Assembly: GCA_003134555.1 (NCBI GenBank)
Contig: PLBO01000147.1
Span: 205-56,461, forward strand
Direction: 5' to 3'
Length of the DNA stretch: 56,257 nt
From: Actinomycetota bacterium
GTDB lineage: Bacteria; Actinomycetota; Acidimicrobiia; IMCC26256; PALSA-610
Part shown: positions 6,961 through 16,176 of the stretch, one piece after another
Layout: every line of letters starts with the position of its first letter
Position numbering within the stretch: the stretch's first letter is position 1
Made by a program: the position numbers and the translations under genes
Notes under the pieces: generated by a model
What the model was told of the DNA's origin: nothing
The model's database searches: none
The model's input: the letters and a program-made list of their open reading frames with translations, nothing else

Positions 6961-7789
6961 CCGAGTGGTGAACCTCCCGGACGCCCGCCATCTTCCCGTC
7001 GGATTGGCAGCGAGGGCACCAGTAGGTCGAGCGCGCGGCCCGATCGCGCCGGCTGACGATGGTTGTGCCGCAGCGCGGGCAGCGCCGCCCCGTTCTCCGA
7101 TAGACCGCGAGCCCGGTGCCGTAGGTCGTGCGGCGCGCCGTCGTCACGTTGCTGGTGAGTTGATGCCGCGCGGTTTCGTAGATGCGTCGCCGAGTCGGCT
7201 CGTCGAGCTCGGCGATGGTCGTGAACGGAAAGATACGCTCGGCCCAGCAGATCTCCGACTTGAAGACGTTTCCGATCCCGGCCGCGACCCGTTGGTCGAG
7301 GAGTGCGGCGGCGAGCTCGGTACCCGGTTCCAGCAACGCGAGCCGTGCCACCACCGCTTCGAGATCGACTCCGGATTCGCACAGGTCCGGACCGATGCGC
7401 TCGAGCATCCGGGACGCGCGGGTAGGACGATCGCGTCCGTCACGTTCGCGCCGAAGCTCGACGATCGGTGCCGCGAAGCAGACAGCAGTCGTGCCGTCGT
7501 CGACCCGCACGACGACCCGCGCGCTGTGGCCGGGCCGGCGCCAACGCTCGGCCGGTCGGTAGACATGCCACGCACCGGTCATCTGCATATGCGTATGCAG
7601 CACGTGACCGTCGGCGAAGTGCACGAGGAGGTGCTTGCCGGCCGAGTCGACCGCGGTGATCGCGGTGCCCGGTTCCGGCCCGCGTCGACCGCGAGGATCG
7701 CGACGCACTTCGAGCTCGACGAGCCGCTTGCCGACCAGCGCCGCGCGCAGTTGCGCCGCGGCGCGGAAGATCGTGTCTCCTTCGGGCAC
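6953..7789 (-). CDS. nei: Formamidopyrimidine/endonuclease VIII family DNA glycosylase
   Basis: 278 residues of the Fpg/Nei family, which removes oxidised bases and nicks the strand during base excision repair. The catalytic N-terminus P-E-G-D-T-I is typical of the actinobacterial Nei2 subgroup. Because the catalytic proline must be residue 2, the start must be GTG 7787-7789. An ATG three codons upstream would bury it. A helix-two-turn-helix segment ([10 protein letters not shown]) lies near residue 170. The C-terminal zinc finger is C-P-R-C, then 16 residues, then C-P-R-C. It leads the operon with the LLM flavoprotein. Confidence 0.9.
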   Translation of the reverse strand: MPEGDTIFRAAAQLRAALVGKRLVELEVRRDPRGRRGPEPGTAITAVDSAGKHLLVHFADGHVLHTHMQMTGAWHVYRPAERWRRPGHSARVVVRVDDGTTAVCFAAPIVELRRERDGRDRPTRASRMLERIGPDLCESGVDLEAVVARLALLEPGTELAAALLDQRVAAGIGNVFKSEICWAERIFPFTTIAELDEPTRRRIYETARHQLTSNVTTARRTTYGTGLAVYRRTGRRCPRCGTTIVSRRDRAARSTYWCPRCQSDGKMAGVREVHHSDD

Positions 7790-7927
7790 ATCCACCATCG
7801 TGCCCGACGACGCGTGCCCCTTGGTACTCGAGGGGGTCCGCGCGGCGGTGCGGTGTCGAGCTGAGCCGTCACAACTGCCGATGTGTCAGTCTGATCAGCG
7901 ACCGTGTTGCCGTTGTGGAGGTAGAGG

Positions 7928-8428
7928 ATGGACCGTGACGAGCTTCGGGAACGCCAGGGTCCGCTCAAGGAGCGTTACCGCGCCGAGCCCACGACGGCAG
8001 TCGTCACACTGCGCGCCGAAGGCTCCCTCGCAGACAGTGATGTCAGTTGTTCGGTGCAGACGGGTCGTGCTCTCGTCGAGGCCGGTCTCCATCCGGCGAC
8101 GGGCGGCACCGGCACTCTCGCGTGCTCCGGCGACATGCTCCTTCAGGCTTTGGTCGCGTGCGCGGGGGTGACGCTGCGGTCGGTAGCCACGAACCGCGGC
8201 ATCGCCGTGACCGGCACCGTGCACGCCGAGGGCGATCTCGACTTCCGGGGCACCCTCGGTGTCGACCGCTCCGCGCCGGTTGGTTTCCGGTCGATCCGGC
8301 TCAGCTTCGAGCTCGAATCGGATGCGAGTGCCGAGGATCTCGATGCGCTCATCGCCACGACGGAGCGGTATTGCGTGGTGTTCCAGACCCTCGCCCACCC
8401 TCCGCAGCTGTCCGTCGCGCGGCGATGA
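7928..8428 (+). CDS. OsmC/Ohr family protein
   Basis: 166 residues. The family reduces organic or fatty-acid hydroperoxides with two cysteines. Cys78 sits in the L-L-Q-A-L-V-A-C-A-G helix and Cys149 in E-R-Y-C-V-V, the expected peroxidatic and resolving positions. ATG 7928 is preceded by GGAGG at 7916-7920. The gene is divergent from nei. The 138-base gap at 7790-7927 holds the two promoters, but I cannot assign an operator. The small acidic protein at 8461 may be co-transcribed. Confidence 0.85.
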   Translation: MDRDELRERQGPLKERYRAEPTTAVVTLRAEGSLADSDVSCSVQTGRALVEAGLHPATGGTGTLACSGDMLLQALVACAGVTLRSVATNRGIAVTGTVHAEGDLDFRGTLGVDRSAPVGFRSIRLSFELESDASAEDLDALIATTERYCVVFQTLAHPPQLSVARR

Positions 8429-8460
8429 CTTCGAACGCCCAAACTGGGTAGGAGCTCTCT

Positions 8461-8925
8461 ATGGACATCGTTCGAAATACAGATGGCACCCTCGTCGTAC
8501 CGGTGCAACAGGAACGACACCACGACACCGACGGCGACGAGGAGAGCACGTCAGGCGGTGCCGACGCGGCGCCCACCACCCGGGTACTCCATCCGGGCGA
8601 AGGTGGATACGACGAGGCCCTCGCCGAGTGGGACCTTCAGCAGAACCCCGATCGGGCACCGGTGGTGTCGACCGCGAATGGCCGGCAGGAAGCCATGGCC
8701 CTCGTGCACGCCGTGGCGACGTCGCCCGATCATGCAATCGCGCCGGCAGTCGAGGCGCTCGACGATCCCGAAGCGAGCGCGCAAGCGCTGCGTCACGTTC
8801 TCGTCGGCGGTGTTCACTCCGTCGAAGGCTTTGCCGCCGAGATCGCAGAGGCCGAAGGCGGCGACCCGCTCCCCGCGCACGAGGCGACCAAGATCATCGG
8901 CGAGGTTCTCGCCGAGCTCGACTGA
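8461..8925 (+). CDS. Hypothetical acidic protein
   Basis: 154 residues, rich in Asp, Glu and Ala, with no cysteine and no membrane segment. I do not recognise the family. The first 45 residues look disordered (H-H-D-T-D-G-D-E-E-S). The rest is predicted helical, with repeated D-D-P-E-A-S-A-Q-A-L-type patterns. ATG 8461 follows GTAGGAG at a good distance. It lies 32 bases after the OsmC gene on the same strand, so it may share that transcript. A cytosolic partner or stress protein is possible, but nothing in the sequence shows it. Confidence 0.6.
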   Translation: MDIVRNTDGTLVVPVQQERHHDTDGDEESTSGGADAAPTTRVLHPGEGGYDEALAEWDLQQNPDRAPVVSTANGRQEAMALVHAVATSPDHAIAPAVEALDDPEASAQALRHVLVGGVHSVEGFAAEIAEAEGGDPLPAHEATKIIGEVLAELD

Positions 8926-8938
8926 AGAGGACGCGTGC

Positions 8939-9235
8939 TCAGCGAGTGAGCGGCTGCGCGTCGTAGATCTCGAGCACCGGCGGCTCGACCGCGAGATCGC
9001 CGACGGCCTGGGCGAATGCACCGGAGGCCGGCACGCGGAAGTGCGTCGTGAGTGCGTCGCGGTCGGCCCACTGCTCGAGGAACACGAGGCGGTTCGGGTT
9101 CTCGACGTCGTAATGGACCGAGTGCAGGAGGCAGCCCGGCTCGAGCCGGGAGCGGTGCACGTGCTCCAGGCTGAGTCGCAGCGCCTCCTCCCGCGTCTCA
9201 GGGCTGGTCTTGGCGCTGCCGGTGACGATGATCAC
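8939..9235 (-). CDS. Antibiotic biosynthesis monooxygenase (ABM) domain protein
   Basis: 98 residues make one ferredoxin-like ABM domain. It begins M-I-I-V-T-G-S-A, has E-P-G-C-L-L-H-S-V-H-Y-D near residue 32, and F-L-E-Q-W-A-D-R-D-A-L near residue 52, followed by H-F. These are hallmarks of the YgiN-type quinol monooxygenase group, cofactor-free enzymes acting on quinol-like substrates. It is convergent with the acidic protein at 8461 and divergent from the secreted repeat protein at 9411. Confidence 0.82.
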   Translation of the reverse strand: MIIVTGSAKTSPETREEALRLSLEHVHRSRLEPGCLLHSVHYDVENPNRLVFLEQWADRDALTTHFRVPASGAFAQAVGDLAVEPPVLEIYDAQPLTR

Positions 9236-9410
9236 GTCACGGTTCTACACCCGCATGGCGGGACGGCGATCGTCCGTAGCTGCGGAGAGACCGCATGTCG
9301 ACCCGATCCCAACGCGCGGTCGCGATCCTCTACGGTTCCGCACAAGTTCGCGCGACTTGTCACTCGGCGGTCGCGTTCGAACGAAGTCGGCGGCGAACAT
9401 TTGGGAGATC

Positions 9411-11285
9411 GTGAGCAAGACGGGGCGCGTCGTTCTTGCATCGTTGACGATGTCGGTCGCGGCGATCACGGCGGGTACGGCCCCCGCTCGGGCCGACGCG
9501 CGGCACTGCTTCCCTCGCGCGCCCATTTCGGTCGCCGACTATCAGTCGGTCACCGACCGGCGCGACGTGAACTTCGGTGTAGGCGACATCACCTCGGTCG
9601 TGAAGTTGCCGGACGGCCGCCGTTTCTTCGCGCTCGGTGACACCGGGTATTACGACCTCAACGGCGACGGCAGTGCCGGACCACTCAAAGGGTTCGGGAA
9701 CAACTCGGCCTGGGTGCAGTCGGGAAATTGCGTCACCCTGTTGGGAAGCGCCGGTCCGGGTACGAGGAGTTGGGTCCTCCCGCCGCAGCAGGACGGCTCG
9801 TTCTATTGGCCGGGTGCATCAGTCGTCGTCGGTGCGCGCCTCTACGTCTTCATGCAGCGGCTGGTCATGAACACCACGTTCGGCACGTCGGTCGGCGCCG
9901 CGGTCGCCGCGTTCGATCTTCCATCGCTGAAACTTTCACGGCTCACGCCGATTCCGTGGATGGAAAAACGCGTGTTCGGCGAGGGCGCGGTATACGACGG
10001 CGGTTACGTCTACACGTATGCCTCGCAGGCGCGCACCTGCGGGTTCTGTTTCGCAGGCGACATGTATGTGGCGCGGGTTCCCGAGAGCCAGATCATGGTG
10101 CCGAGCGCGTGGCGTTTTCGCTCGGGGTCGAGCTGGGTGAGTGATCGCAACGCGGCGACGCCGGTGCTGCGCGCCGCGGTCAGCAACACCGATGTGCAGC
10201 GCTACGGCAACGGCTTCCTGTTGATCACCAAGACCGTCAGCATCATCGGCCCGCCCGTCGAAGCGTGGTGGGCACCGAATCCCGAAGGTCCTTGGCGCGA
10301 TCTCGGCACCGTCTACTCGGTTCCTTCTCCGCCGCCGGCGCGCGTGTCCGGTTACAGCTACCACCAGGCCTACACGTACAACCCGGTCGTGCTCGCGAAT
10401 ACGCGTCTCGCCGATGGCGGTTTGCTCGGCTCCTACAACGTGAACAGTTTCGATCCCGCCGAATCGCAGCGCGACGGTCGCATGTTCGGACCGCGCTTCG
10501 TCTCGATCAGGGTGCCTGCGCCTCCGAGTGCGCCGCCGCGTCCGGCGAGCTCCCCGGGAATTTCTCCGTGGATACCGACGTTCGCCGTGGACGGCGCCGG
10601 ACGCGTCCGGACCCTCGGCGGCGGGGCAGGGTTCGATCGTTCCTACACGGCGCACGCAGTGGCCGTGGCGCGGACCCCGACCGCGCTCGGCGGATGGATT
10701 GCCGCCGCCGACGGGGGAGTGTTCGCGTACGGCGACGCGAAGTTCTACGGCTCTATGGGCGGCGTGCGACTCAACCAGCCGATTGTCGGTATGGCGGCCA
10801 CGCCAACGGGCCGCGGCTACTGGCTCGTCGCGCGCGATGGCGGCATCTTCGCGTTCGGCGATGCGCGGTTCTACGGCTCCACCGGGAGCTTTCGGCTGAA
10901 CCGACCGATCGTCGCGATGGCGGCTTCGCCGACCGGCGGCGGGTATTGGTTCGTCGCGTCCGATGGTGGCATCTTCTCGTTCGGCGACGCGCGGTTCTTC
11001 GGCTCCACCGGGGGCGCGCCTCCCTACTTTCCCGTCAGCGGAATGGCCGCCACGCCGGACGGCCGGGGCTATTGGCTCGTGACGATCGCCGGCCAGGTGT
11101 ACTCGTTCGGCGACGCGAACTACGAAGGAAACGCACCGCTGCCGCTCGCGGCGATTTGCATCGGCATCCTGGCCGCGCCCGGCGGCTATCGAATCGTCGA
11201 CACCGCCGGAAATGTCTTCGGGCGTGCCATTGTGCAGAGCCGAAACCGGATCGCGACCCCGACACCGTTCGTAGCCGCGGGCTGA
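9411..11285 (+). CDS. Secreted repeat protein with glycosidase-like N-terminal region
   Basis: About 624 residues. GTG 9411-9413 is chosen because it starts a Sec signal peptide (K-T-G-R, then a hydrophobic stretch ending A-P-A-R-A-D-A), with GGGAG just upstream. The next 370 residues have aromatic G-D-T-G-Y-Y-D and S-Y-H-Q-A-Y-T-Y-N-P segments, recalling DUF5005-type carbohydrate-active propellers; I do not assign an activity. The last 230 residues carry tandem 42-residue repeats of the W-x-x-x-x-D-G-G-I-F-A-F-G-D-A-x-F-x-G-S type. Such repeats are abundant in secreted Acidimicrobiia proteins. Likely extracellular. Confidence 0.75.
   Translation: MSKTGRVVLASLTMSVAAITAGTAPARADARHCFPRAPISVADYQSVTDRRDVNFGVGDITSVVKLPDGRRFFALGDTGYYDLNGDGSAGPLKGFGNNSAWVQSGNCVTLLGSAGPGTRSWVLPPQQDGSFYWPGASVVVGARLYVFMQRLVMNTTFGTSVGAAVAAFDLPSLKLSRLTPIPWMEKRVFGEGAVYDGGYVYTYASQARTCGFCFAGDMYVARVPESQIMVPSAWRFRSGSSWVSDRNAATPVLRAAVSNTDVQRYGNGFLLITKTVSIIGPPVEAWWAPNPEGPWRDLGTVYSVPSPPPARVSGYSYHQAYTYNPVVLANTRLADGGLLGSYNVNSFDPAESQRDGRMFGPRFVSIRVPAPPSAPPRPASSPGISPWIPTFAVDGAGRVRTLGGGAGFDRSYTAHAVAVARTPTALGGWIAAADGGVFAYGDAKFYGSMGGVRLNQPIVGMAATPTGRGYWLVARDGGIFAFGDARFYGSTGSFRLNRPIVAMAASPTGGGYWFVASDGGIFSFGDARFFGSTGGAPPYFPVSGMAATPDGRGYWLVTIAGQVYSFGDANYEGNAPLPLAAICIGILAAPGGYRIVDTAGNVFGRAIVQSRNRIATPTPFVAAG
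10680..11220 (+). repeat. 126-bp (42-codon) coding tandem repeats
   Basis: The D-G-G codons recur at 10710, 10836 and 10962, exactly 126 bases apart. A fourth, diverged unit lies at about 11088, and a fifth, shorter one near 11200. Each unit encodes a turn with G-D-A followed by an aromatic residue and G-S, then a stretch ending in G-Y-W. The units have diverged at third codon positions, so they are old, selected protein repeats and not a recent slippage product. Confidence 0.85.
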
Positions 11286-11317
11286 CATCCACGTTGTTGC
11301 CGACGAAGGAGGCGGGA

Positions 11318-11737
11318 TTGAGCACAGTCGCGAGCCGCATACCGCGCGATGTCGTCGCCGTCATCGCGATCGGGGGCGCGCTCGGCGCCCCGGCGCGTTA
11401 CGAGGTTTCGCAGCTGATCCATGTCGCGAACGACTCCTTCCCCTGGGCGACGTTGGTGACCAACCTGTCGGGTGCGTTCGTTCTCGGGCTGTTCCTCACG
11501 TTCACGTTCGAACGTCTCCCGCCGACGCGCTACCTGCGACCGTTCTTCGCCATCGGCTTCCTCGGAGCATTCACGACCTTCTCGACGATGGCGGTCGAGA
11601 CCGTGACCCTCGCGAAGGACGGCTATGTGGTGCTCGGCGTGGGCTACCTGATCGTGAGCATCGCGGCCGGGCTCGTGGTCACCTACCTCGGGATCGCGAT
11701 CGCTCGCCGACTCCCACGAAGCGCCGGCGGTTCCTGA
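11318..11737 (+). CDS. crcB: Fluoride channel subunit CrcB/Fluc, first of a pair
   Basis: 139 residues with four membrane segments. The Fluc signatures are present: G-G-A-L-G-A-P-A-R-Y near residue 20, T-L-V-T-N-L-S-G-A-F near residue 46, and G-F-L-G-A-F-T-T-F-S-T near residue 83. Fluc dimers export fluoride passively. The start is a TTG at 11318 with GAAGGAGG eight bases before it; the frame runs open through the preceding gene. Its stop overlaps the start of the second copy (TGATG), as expected for two subunits of opposite topology forming a heterodimer. Confidence 0.88.
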   Translation: MSTVASRIPRDVVAVIAIGGALGAPARYEVSQLIHVANDSFPWATLVTNLSGAFVLGLFLTFTFERLPPTRYLRPFFAIGFLGAFTTFSTMAVETVTLAKDGYVVLGVGYLIVSIAAGLVVTYLGIAIARRLPRSAGGS

Positions 11738-12102
11738 TGCTCGTGCTCGGCATCGCGCTCGCCGGCGCGGTCGGCGCGCCGGCCCGCTATCTCGTCGACG
11801 GCATCGTCCTCGACCGAACCGAGTCCGGGCTCCCGACGGCGACGTTCGTGATCAACGTCACCGGGTCGTTCGTGCTGGGGCTGCTCACGGGGCTCGCGCT
11901 GTATCACGCGTTCCCGTCGACACCGAAGACGATCCTGGGTACGGGCTTCTGCGGCGCGTACACGACGTTCTCGACGTTCACCTGGGAGATCGTTCGCCTC
12001 GCCGAGGGTGGGGCCAGGCGTTCCGCGCTGAGGGCTCTACTCGCAAGCCTCGTCGGGCCCGCACTTGCGGCCGCGCTCGGCCTCGCGCTCGCGGCACTGT
12101 GA
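11737..12102 (+). CDS. crcB: Fluoride channel subunit CrcB/Fluc, second of a pair
   Basis: 121 residues, four membrane segments. The same signatures appear as in the first copy: G-A-V-G-A-P-A-R-Y, F-V-I-N-V-T-G-S-F and G-T-G-F-C-G-A-Y-T-T-F-S-T. The start overlaps the previous stop by one base, so the two subunits are made from one message in similar amounts. I see no fluoride riboswitch in the 32 bases between the secreted protein gene and the first crcB; expression may come from readthrough. Confidence 0.88.
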   Translation: MLVLGIALAGAVGAPARYLVDGIVLDRTESGLPTATFVINVTGSFVLGLLTGLALYHAFPSTPKTILGTGFCGAYTTFSTFTWEIVRLAEGGARRSALRALLASLVGPALAAALGLALAAL

Positions 12103-12118
12103 CGCTTCGCCGACGTCG

Positions 12119-13354
12119 TTACCGCGACGTCGGATACCAACTTCCGCCCCTCGGCGAACGGCGGTAGCCGAGCGCGATGTACGCCGCGTCGATCAGCGAC
12201 TGCGCCCGCTCGTCGAGTCCGGTCGTCATGCCCTGTCGGTTCATCGTGTAGCCGAACGACATGCGCGCGTGGGGATCGGCGAAGCCGATGGAGCCGCCCA
12301 TACCGACGTGACCGAACGCCTCCTCCGCGAGGATGACGCCGTCGCGGTCGCCCGGCTCGCGCGCCGAATTGTCGACCGACTTCACGAAGCCGAGCGACCA
12401 ACGGGTGGGGACGAGCATCGTGGCGTCGACGGAGGTGGCCGAAGCCACCGCGCCCATCTCCACGAGCTCGCCGCGGTCGATGATTTGTACTCCGTCGACT
12501 GCCCCGCCGAGCGCGAGCGGGCGATACATCCCGGCCAGCGCGCGCGCGTTCCCGATTCCGCCGAACGCGGGCAGCTCGGCCGCGTGGGCGCCGCGTGTAT
12601 CGATCCAGCCCGGCGCGAAGACGAGTCCCGAGTTCATCAGTACCAGCGCGCCGACCGAGTCGGGATCGGTCATTGCAACCCGGTAGAAGGTCGGGATGAC
12701 GTCACCCGGCTCGGGAAACGGCGCCGGGATCGTCGGTGCGACCCGCGGTTCGTGCTCCTCGGGAAGCCCGATCCACAGATCGAGATTCAGGGGTTCCGCG
12801 ACCTCCTCGCGGAAAAACGTGCCGAGGGATCGACCGCTGACGCGGCGCACGACCTCGCCGACGAGATGGCCATACGTGAGCGCGTGATACCCATGGCGTG
12901 TCCCGGGAGCCCACAGCGGTGCCTGCTCCGCGAGCCGGCTCACGATCAGCTCCCAATCGCAGTACCCGTTCTCGGGAATCGGTTCCGTGAACGCGGGGAG
13001 CCCGGCCTGATGCGCGAGCACCATGCGCACCGTGATCGCGTCCTTGCCGTTCTTTGCGAACTCGGGCCAGTACGACGCCACGGGCGCGTCGAGCTCGAGC
13101 TCACCGCGCGCGACGAGGACATGCGCGCACAGGGCGGTGGCGCCCTTCGTGCACGACCAGATCACGCCGATCGTGTCTCGTTCCCACGCCCGCGCGGACC
13201 CGGGATCGGCGATCCCGTCCCAAAGATCGACCACGGTTTCGCCCTCGAGCGTTACGCAGACGGAAGCCCCGACCTCGCCCCGCTCCGCGAAGTTGCGGTC
13301 GAACGCGTCGCGAACCGCCGCGAACCGCGGGTCGTACGTGCCGCTGTCGCGCAT
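12119..13354 (-). CDS. Serine hydrolase, beta-lactamase class C / EstB esterase type
   Basis: 411 residues. The catalytic S-C-T-K motif (Ser67, Lys70) and the G-Y-H-A-L-T-Y-G-H-L-V-G-E segment with Tyr156 define the penicillin-binding-like esterase/class C beta-lactamase fold. The R-H-G-Y-H-A-L-T pattern is typical of the EstB carboxylesterase group and not of true beta-lactamases. There is no signal peptide, which also argues for a cytosolic esterase. The gene is convergent with crcB and lies downstream of the TauE-like transporter. Confidence 0.88.
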   Translation of the reverse strand: MRDSGTYDPRFAAVRDAFDRNFAERGEVGASVCVTLEGETVVDLWDGIADPGSARAWERDTIGVIWSCTKGATALCAHVLVARGELELDAPVASYWPEFAKNGKDAITVRMVLAHQAGLPAFTEPIPENGYCDWELIVSRLAEQAPLWAPGTRHGYHALTYGHLVGEVVRRVSGRSLGTFFREEVAEPLNLDLWIGLPEEHEPRVAPTIPAPFPEPGDVIPTFYRVAMTDPDSVGALVLMNSGLVFAPGWIDTRGAHAAELPAFGGIGNARALAGMYRPLALGGAVDGVQIIDRGELVEMGAVASATSVDATMLVPTRWSLGFVKSVDNSAREPGDRDGVILAEEAFGHVGMGGSIGFADPHARMSFGYTMNRQGMTTGLDERAQSLIDAAYIALGYRRSPRGGSWYPTSR

Positions 13355-13420
13355 TCCCCGATCGAACCACGTTTCCGGTGCCGCGGCCAGCGGTCGGGAT
13401 CGGCCGGTCGAGCTGGTGCC

Positions 13421-14254
13421 CTACCTCGCGAACGCGAGCAGACCAGCTGAGAGCATCGCGATGCCGACTCCGTACGCAAGCGTCAACGACCGCTCGCGCA
13501 CACGCAGCGCCGCCGTCGCGCCGAGCGCCGCGAACGGCACCGACGCCATCCCGAACACGAACGACAGCGACCAATCGATGTGCCCGAGCCACGCGTGCAC
13601 GATCGTGCCCGGTACCGCGAGGACCGCGGCGAGCGCGAGCGACGTGCCGAGCGCGCGACGCACCGGCATGCGCAGCACGTTCATGAAGAGGGGAGCGAGG
13701 AGGAAGCCACCACTGTTGCCGAGCAACCCCGACACCATGGCCGCGACGGCGACGACGCCGACGGTGCGCGTCTTCGAAACCCGATCCGGCTCGCCCGATT
13801 GGGATTCCGCTTCGTCGCCGGCCGCCGTGGCGTGCGCGACGAGCAGCACGCGCAGGCTGATCGCGAGGAGGATCGCGTCCGTCGCGAGCACCAGCGACCC
13901 GCCCGCGATCCAGCGCGTGAGGAAGGCGCCGAGCGCGGTGAGGGGAAGGCCGACGATCGCTCCGATGCGCAGCACGTCGCGGTCGACGTGGCCGGCGCGT
14001 GCGTAACCGCGGCTCGCGAGCAAGGTCGACGGGATTGTCGCCGGGAGCGGCGAGGCGATGGCGACGATCGCCGGGACCCCGAGGGCGTGCAGGAGGGGCG
14101 TCGACACGGCCGAGCCGCCCTTGCCGAACGCGCCGGACAGGAATCCGACGCCGGCGCCGATCAGCAGCGCTCCGAGCAGTATCTGTGGGTCCACGCCTCC
14201 ATTGAACGGCAGCGGGTATCCATCGATCAAGCCTCTGTGGACTACCGTTACCAT
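13421..14254 (-). CDS. TauE/SafE family sulfite/anion exporter
   Basis: 277 residues, about eight hydrophobic segments. The family's repeated signatures appear as G-A-G-V-G-F-L-S-G-A-F-G-K-G-G in the first half and G-L-L-G-N-S-G-G-F-L-L-A-P in the second. These proteins export sulfite, sulfonates or organic acids. The start at ATG 14252-14254 leaves a 20-residue N-terminal extension, and a later start is possible. It is divergent from a LysR regulator with only 45 bases between the starts, so that regulator probably controls it. Confidence 0.83.
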   Translation of the reverse strand: MVTVVHRGLIDGYPLPFNGGVDPQILLGALLIGAGVGFLSGAFGKGGSAVSTPLLHALGVPAIVAIASPLPATIPSTLLASRGYARAGHVDRDVLRIGAIVGLPLTALGAFLTRWIAGGSLVLATDAILLAISLRVLLVAHATAAGDEAESQSGEPDRVSKTRTVGVVAVAAMVSGLLGNSGGFLLAPLFMNVLRMPVRRALGTSLALAAVLAVPGTIVHAWLGHIDWSLSFVFGMASVPFAALGATAALRVRERSLTLAYGVGIAMLSAGLLAFAR

Positions 14255-14299
14255 CGGATATCCCTATGAATGGCCAATGGGGACCGGGAGGGATCGCCG
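14255..14299. promoter_or_regulatory. Divergent control region between TauE-like and LysR genes
   Basis: The 45 bases between the two starts contain a perfect palindrome GGATATCC at 14256-14263 and flanking CCAT/ATGG arms (14251-14254 and 14270-14273), giving a longer imperfect dyad. LysR regulators usually bind such a dyad with T-N11-A spacing between divergent genes. The palindrome touches the proposed TauE start, so either that transcript starts inside or its true start codon is further in. The ribosome site for the LysR gene, GGGAGGG, lies at 14286-14292. Confidence 0.45.
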
Positions 14300-15178
14300 A
14301 TGGAGCTGCGCCAGGTCGAATACGTCCTCGCCGTCATCGATCACGGCAGCTTCACGGCCGGGGCCGACGCCGCGGGGGTCGCGCAGCCCTCCCTCTCGGA
14401 GGGGATCCGACGGCTCGAGAGCGAGCTCGGCGTCCGGTTGTTCGACCGCGTCGGCCGAGCGGTGAAAGTCACGGACGCGGGCCGTGCGTTCGAGGGACCG
14501 GCCCGCCGGATGATCCGGGAACGCGCCGTCGCGCTCGATGCCGTGGGTGCGGTGCGCAACCTCGACACGGGCACGCTCGACCTGGTCGCGTTGCCGACGC
14601 TGGCAGTCGATCCGCTCGCGTCGCTCGTTGGTCGCTTCCGCACCCTCCACCCCGGTGTCGTCGTGCGGGTGGCCGAGCCGGAGGACGCGAGCGCACTCGC
14701 CGATCGTGTCGCCGACGGTCAGAGCGAGGTCGGGCTCGCCGAGCTGCCGGCTCGCCGCGACGAGCTCGTCGCGATCGCGCTGGCGCGTCAAGAGATCGTC
14801 GCGGTGTGCCCACCCGGCACGCGGTTGCCCGCGCCCGGCCGGTTGCCCGTCGCGCGGCTCGCGGGCATGCCACTCGTCGCGACGCCGCCGGGTACGTCGA
14901 CGCGCGACCTGCTCGACCGCGCGCTCGCAGCCGCGTCGGTCGCGCCGATCGTCGCGGTCGAGATCTCGCAACGCGAGGCGATCGCACCCTTGGTGCTCTC
15001 GGGCGCGGGTACGTCGTTCCTTCCGCGGTCGATGGCCGAAACCCTCGGTGCGCAGGGCGCGGTCGTGGCGCGGCTGGTCCCGGCGTTGACCCGCACGATC
15101 GGCCTTCTGCATAGGGCCCATCCGCTCACGCCGTCGGCGCGCGCCTTCGTCGAGCTCGCGCGCGCCCGCAAGCACTGA
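14300..15178 (+). CDS. LysR-family transcriptional regulator
   Basis: 292 residues. The N-terminal winged helix is textbook: [12 protein letters not shown], then [20 protein letters not shown], with the R-L-E[10 protein letters not shown] turn. The rest is a periplasmic-binding-like effector domain, ending in an [10 protein letters not shown] segment. ATG 14300 follows GGGAGGG; two earlier ATGs at 14266 and 14270 lack a site. It probably regulates the divergent TauE-like exporter in response to that exporter's substrate. Confidence 0.88.
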   Translation: MELRQVEYVLAVIDHGSFTAGADAAGVAQPSLSEGIRRLESELGVRLFDRVGRAVKVTDAGRAFEGPARRMIRERAVALDAVGAVRNLDTGTLDLVALPTLAVDPLASLVGRFRTLHPGVVVRVAEPEDASALADRVADGQSEVGLAELPARRDELVAIALARQEIVAVCPPGTRLPAPGRLPVARLAGMPLVATPPGTSTRDLLDRALAAASVAPIVAVEISQREAIAPLVLSGAGTSFLPRSMAETLGAQGAVVARLVPALTRTIGLLHRAHPLTPSARAFVELARARKH

Positions 15179-15189
15179 GCAACGCGGGC

Positions 15190-16107
15190 TCAGGAGGCGC
15201 GATCGACCGCGGCGGCGAGGAAGTCGTCGAGCGACCGAATGAGAGCGTCGATCGTGATGTCGGTCCGGCCGGCGTCGTGCCAGCGCCAGGTCTCGGGCGG
15301 CTCCGTCCCGACCGCGTCGACGACGTCGAACCACGCGAGATCGTCGAGCGGTCCGAAGCGATGACCGAACTCGTCGGCGACGTCGAGGCCGAAAAGCAGT
15401 GCGAGATTCAGCCGGCAGTGCGCGACGTCGGCAGCAGCCGGTCCGAGGCATGCATGCGTCCAGTCGACGACACCCGTTACCCGGCCGTGGCGCCACAGGA
15501 CATTGCCGGGATGGAAGTCGCGATGGCAGAGGACGCGGCCGTGGTCCGGCACGGGCTGGCGCGCGATCTCGAACGCGCGGTGCCAGATGTCGGGTCGACC
15601 CGACCACGACGGCGGCTCGGTGAGGTCGCCGAGCCCCCAGGGCCGGTAGTGGTAGAGCTCGCCCGGGCGTACCGGCACCGCGTGCACCGAGCGCAGTGTC
15701 GTGATCATGCCGTCGAGAAACGCGTCCATGTCGGGCGGCGCGAGCACGTCGCGCCCGTCCAGGCGGGTCATCACGAGCGTCGGCGCGTCGGAGTGGACAC
15801 CATCGGGATCGGTCGCGACGAGGGCGGGAACGAGCAAGTCCTGCGCCGATGCCAGCAATCTCAGCGCGGAGGCCTCGTTCTCGACCACCCCCGGGTCGGG
15901 TCTCACGTCGACGCGCGCCCAGCGGCGCAGCACGAGCTCGTGCCGGTTGCCGTCGACGTCGACGACGTCGACGGCGTGCATCGCGGCCGACCACGCGTTC
16001 CGGAGCCGTCGCACTCCCGCCACCCGCGCGCCGGGTCCGACGAGTCCGGCGACCCATTCCAGCGTCGCCCCCGGCGGCATGCGTCGAAGCTCGGCCGGTA
16101 TCTCCAT
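15190..16107 (-). CDS. APH-type phosphotransferase
   Basis: 305 residues of the aminoglycoside phosphotransferase/kinase-like fold. The catalytic loop C-H-R-D-F-H-P-G-N lies near residue 195, and the metal-binding G-V-V-D-W-T follows about 15 residues later. ATG 16105-16107 is chosen because sequence upstream is unlike the family. The many chromosomal members phosphorylate small molecules such as sugars, choline or CoA-linked compounds; real drug resistance cannot be claimed. It is divergent from msrA with 69 bases between. Confidence 0.83.
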   Translation of the reverse strand: MEIPAELRRMPPGATLEWVAGLVGPGARVAGVRRLRNAWSAAMHAVDVVDVDGNRHELVLRRWARVDVRPDPGVVENEASALRLLASAQDLLVPALVATDPDGVHSDAPTLVMTRLDGRDVLAPPDMDAFLDGMITTLRSVHAVPVRPGELYHYRPWGLGDLTEPPSWSGRPDIWHRAFEIARQPVPDHGRVLCHRDFHPGNVLWRHGRVTGVVDWTHACLGPAAADVAHCRLNLALLFGLDVADEFGHRFGPLDDLAWFDVVDAVGTEPPETWRWHDAGRTDITIDALIRSLDDFLAAAVDRAS

Positions 16108-16176
16108 TCGACGGGAACCTTTTGGGTAGAACAGTGGTTCACGAGGACGGTATCCGCCCGTAGAAGAGGTGCATCG

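Noticed and set aside
12119-13354. Secreted class C beta-lactamase
   Set aside because: There is no signal peptide, and the tyrosine segment reads like EstB esterases.
12065-13450. Long rightward open frame opposite the serine hydrolase
   Set aside because: The antisense strand encodes a protein with intact S-x-x-K and Tyr motifs; this frame has only low-complexity Arg-rich sequence.
15190-16107. Aminoglycoside resistance gene
   Set aside because: The fold is APH-like, but the context with msrA and coaA and the broad family make a housekeeping small-molecule kinase more likely; no drug link is visible.
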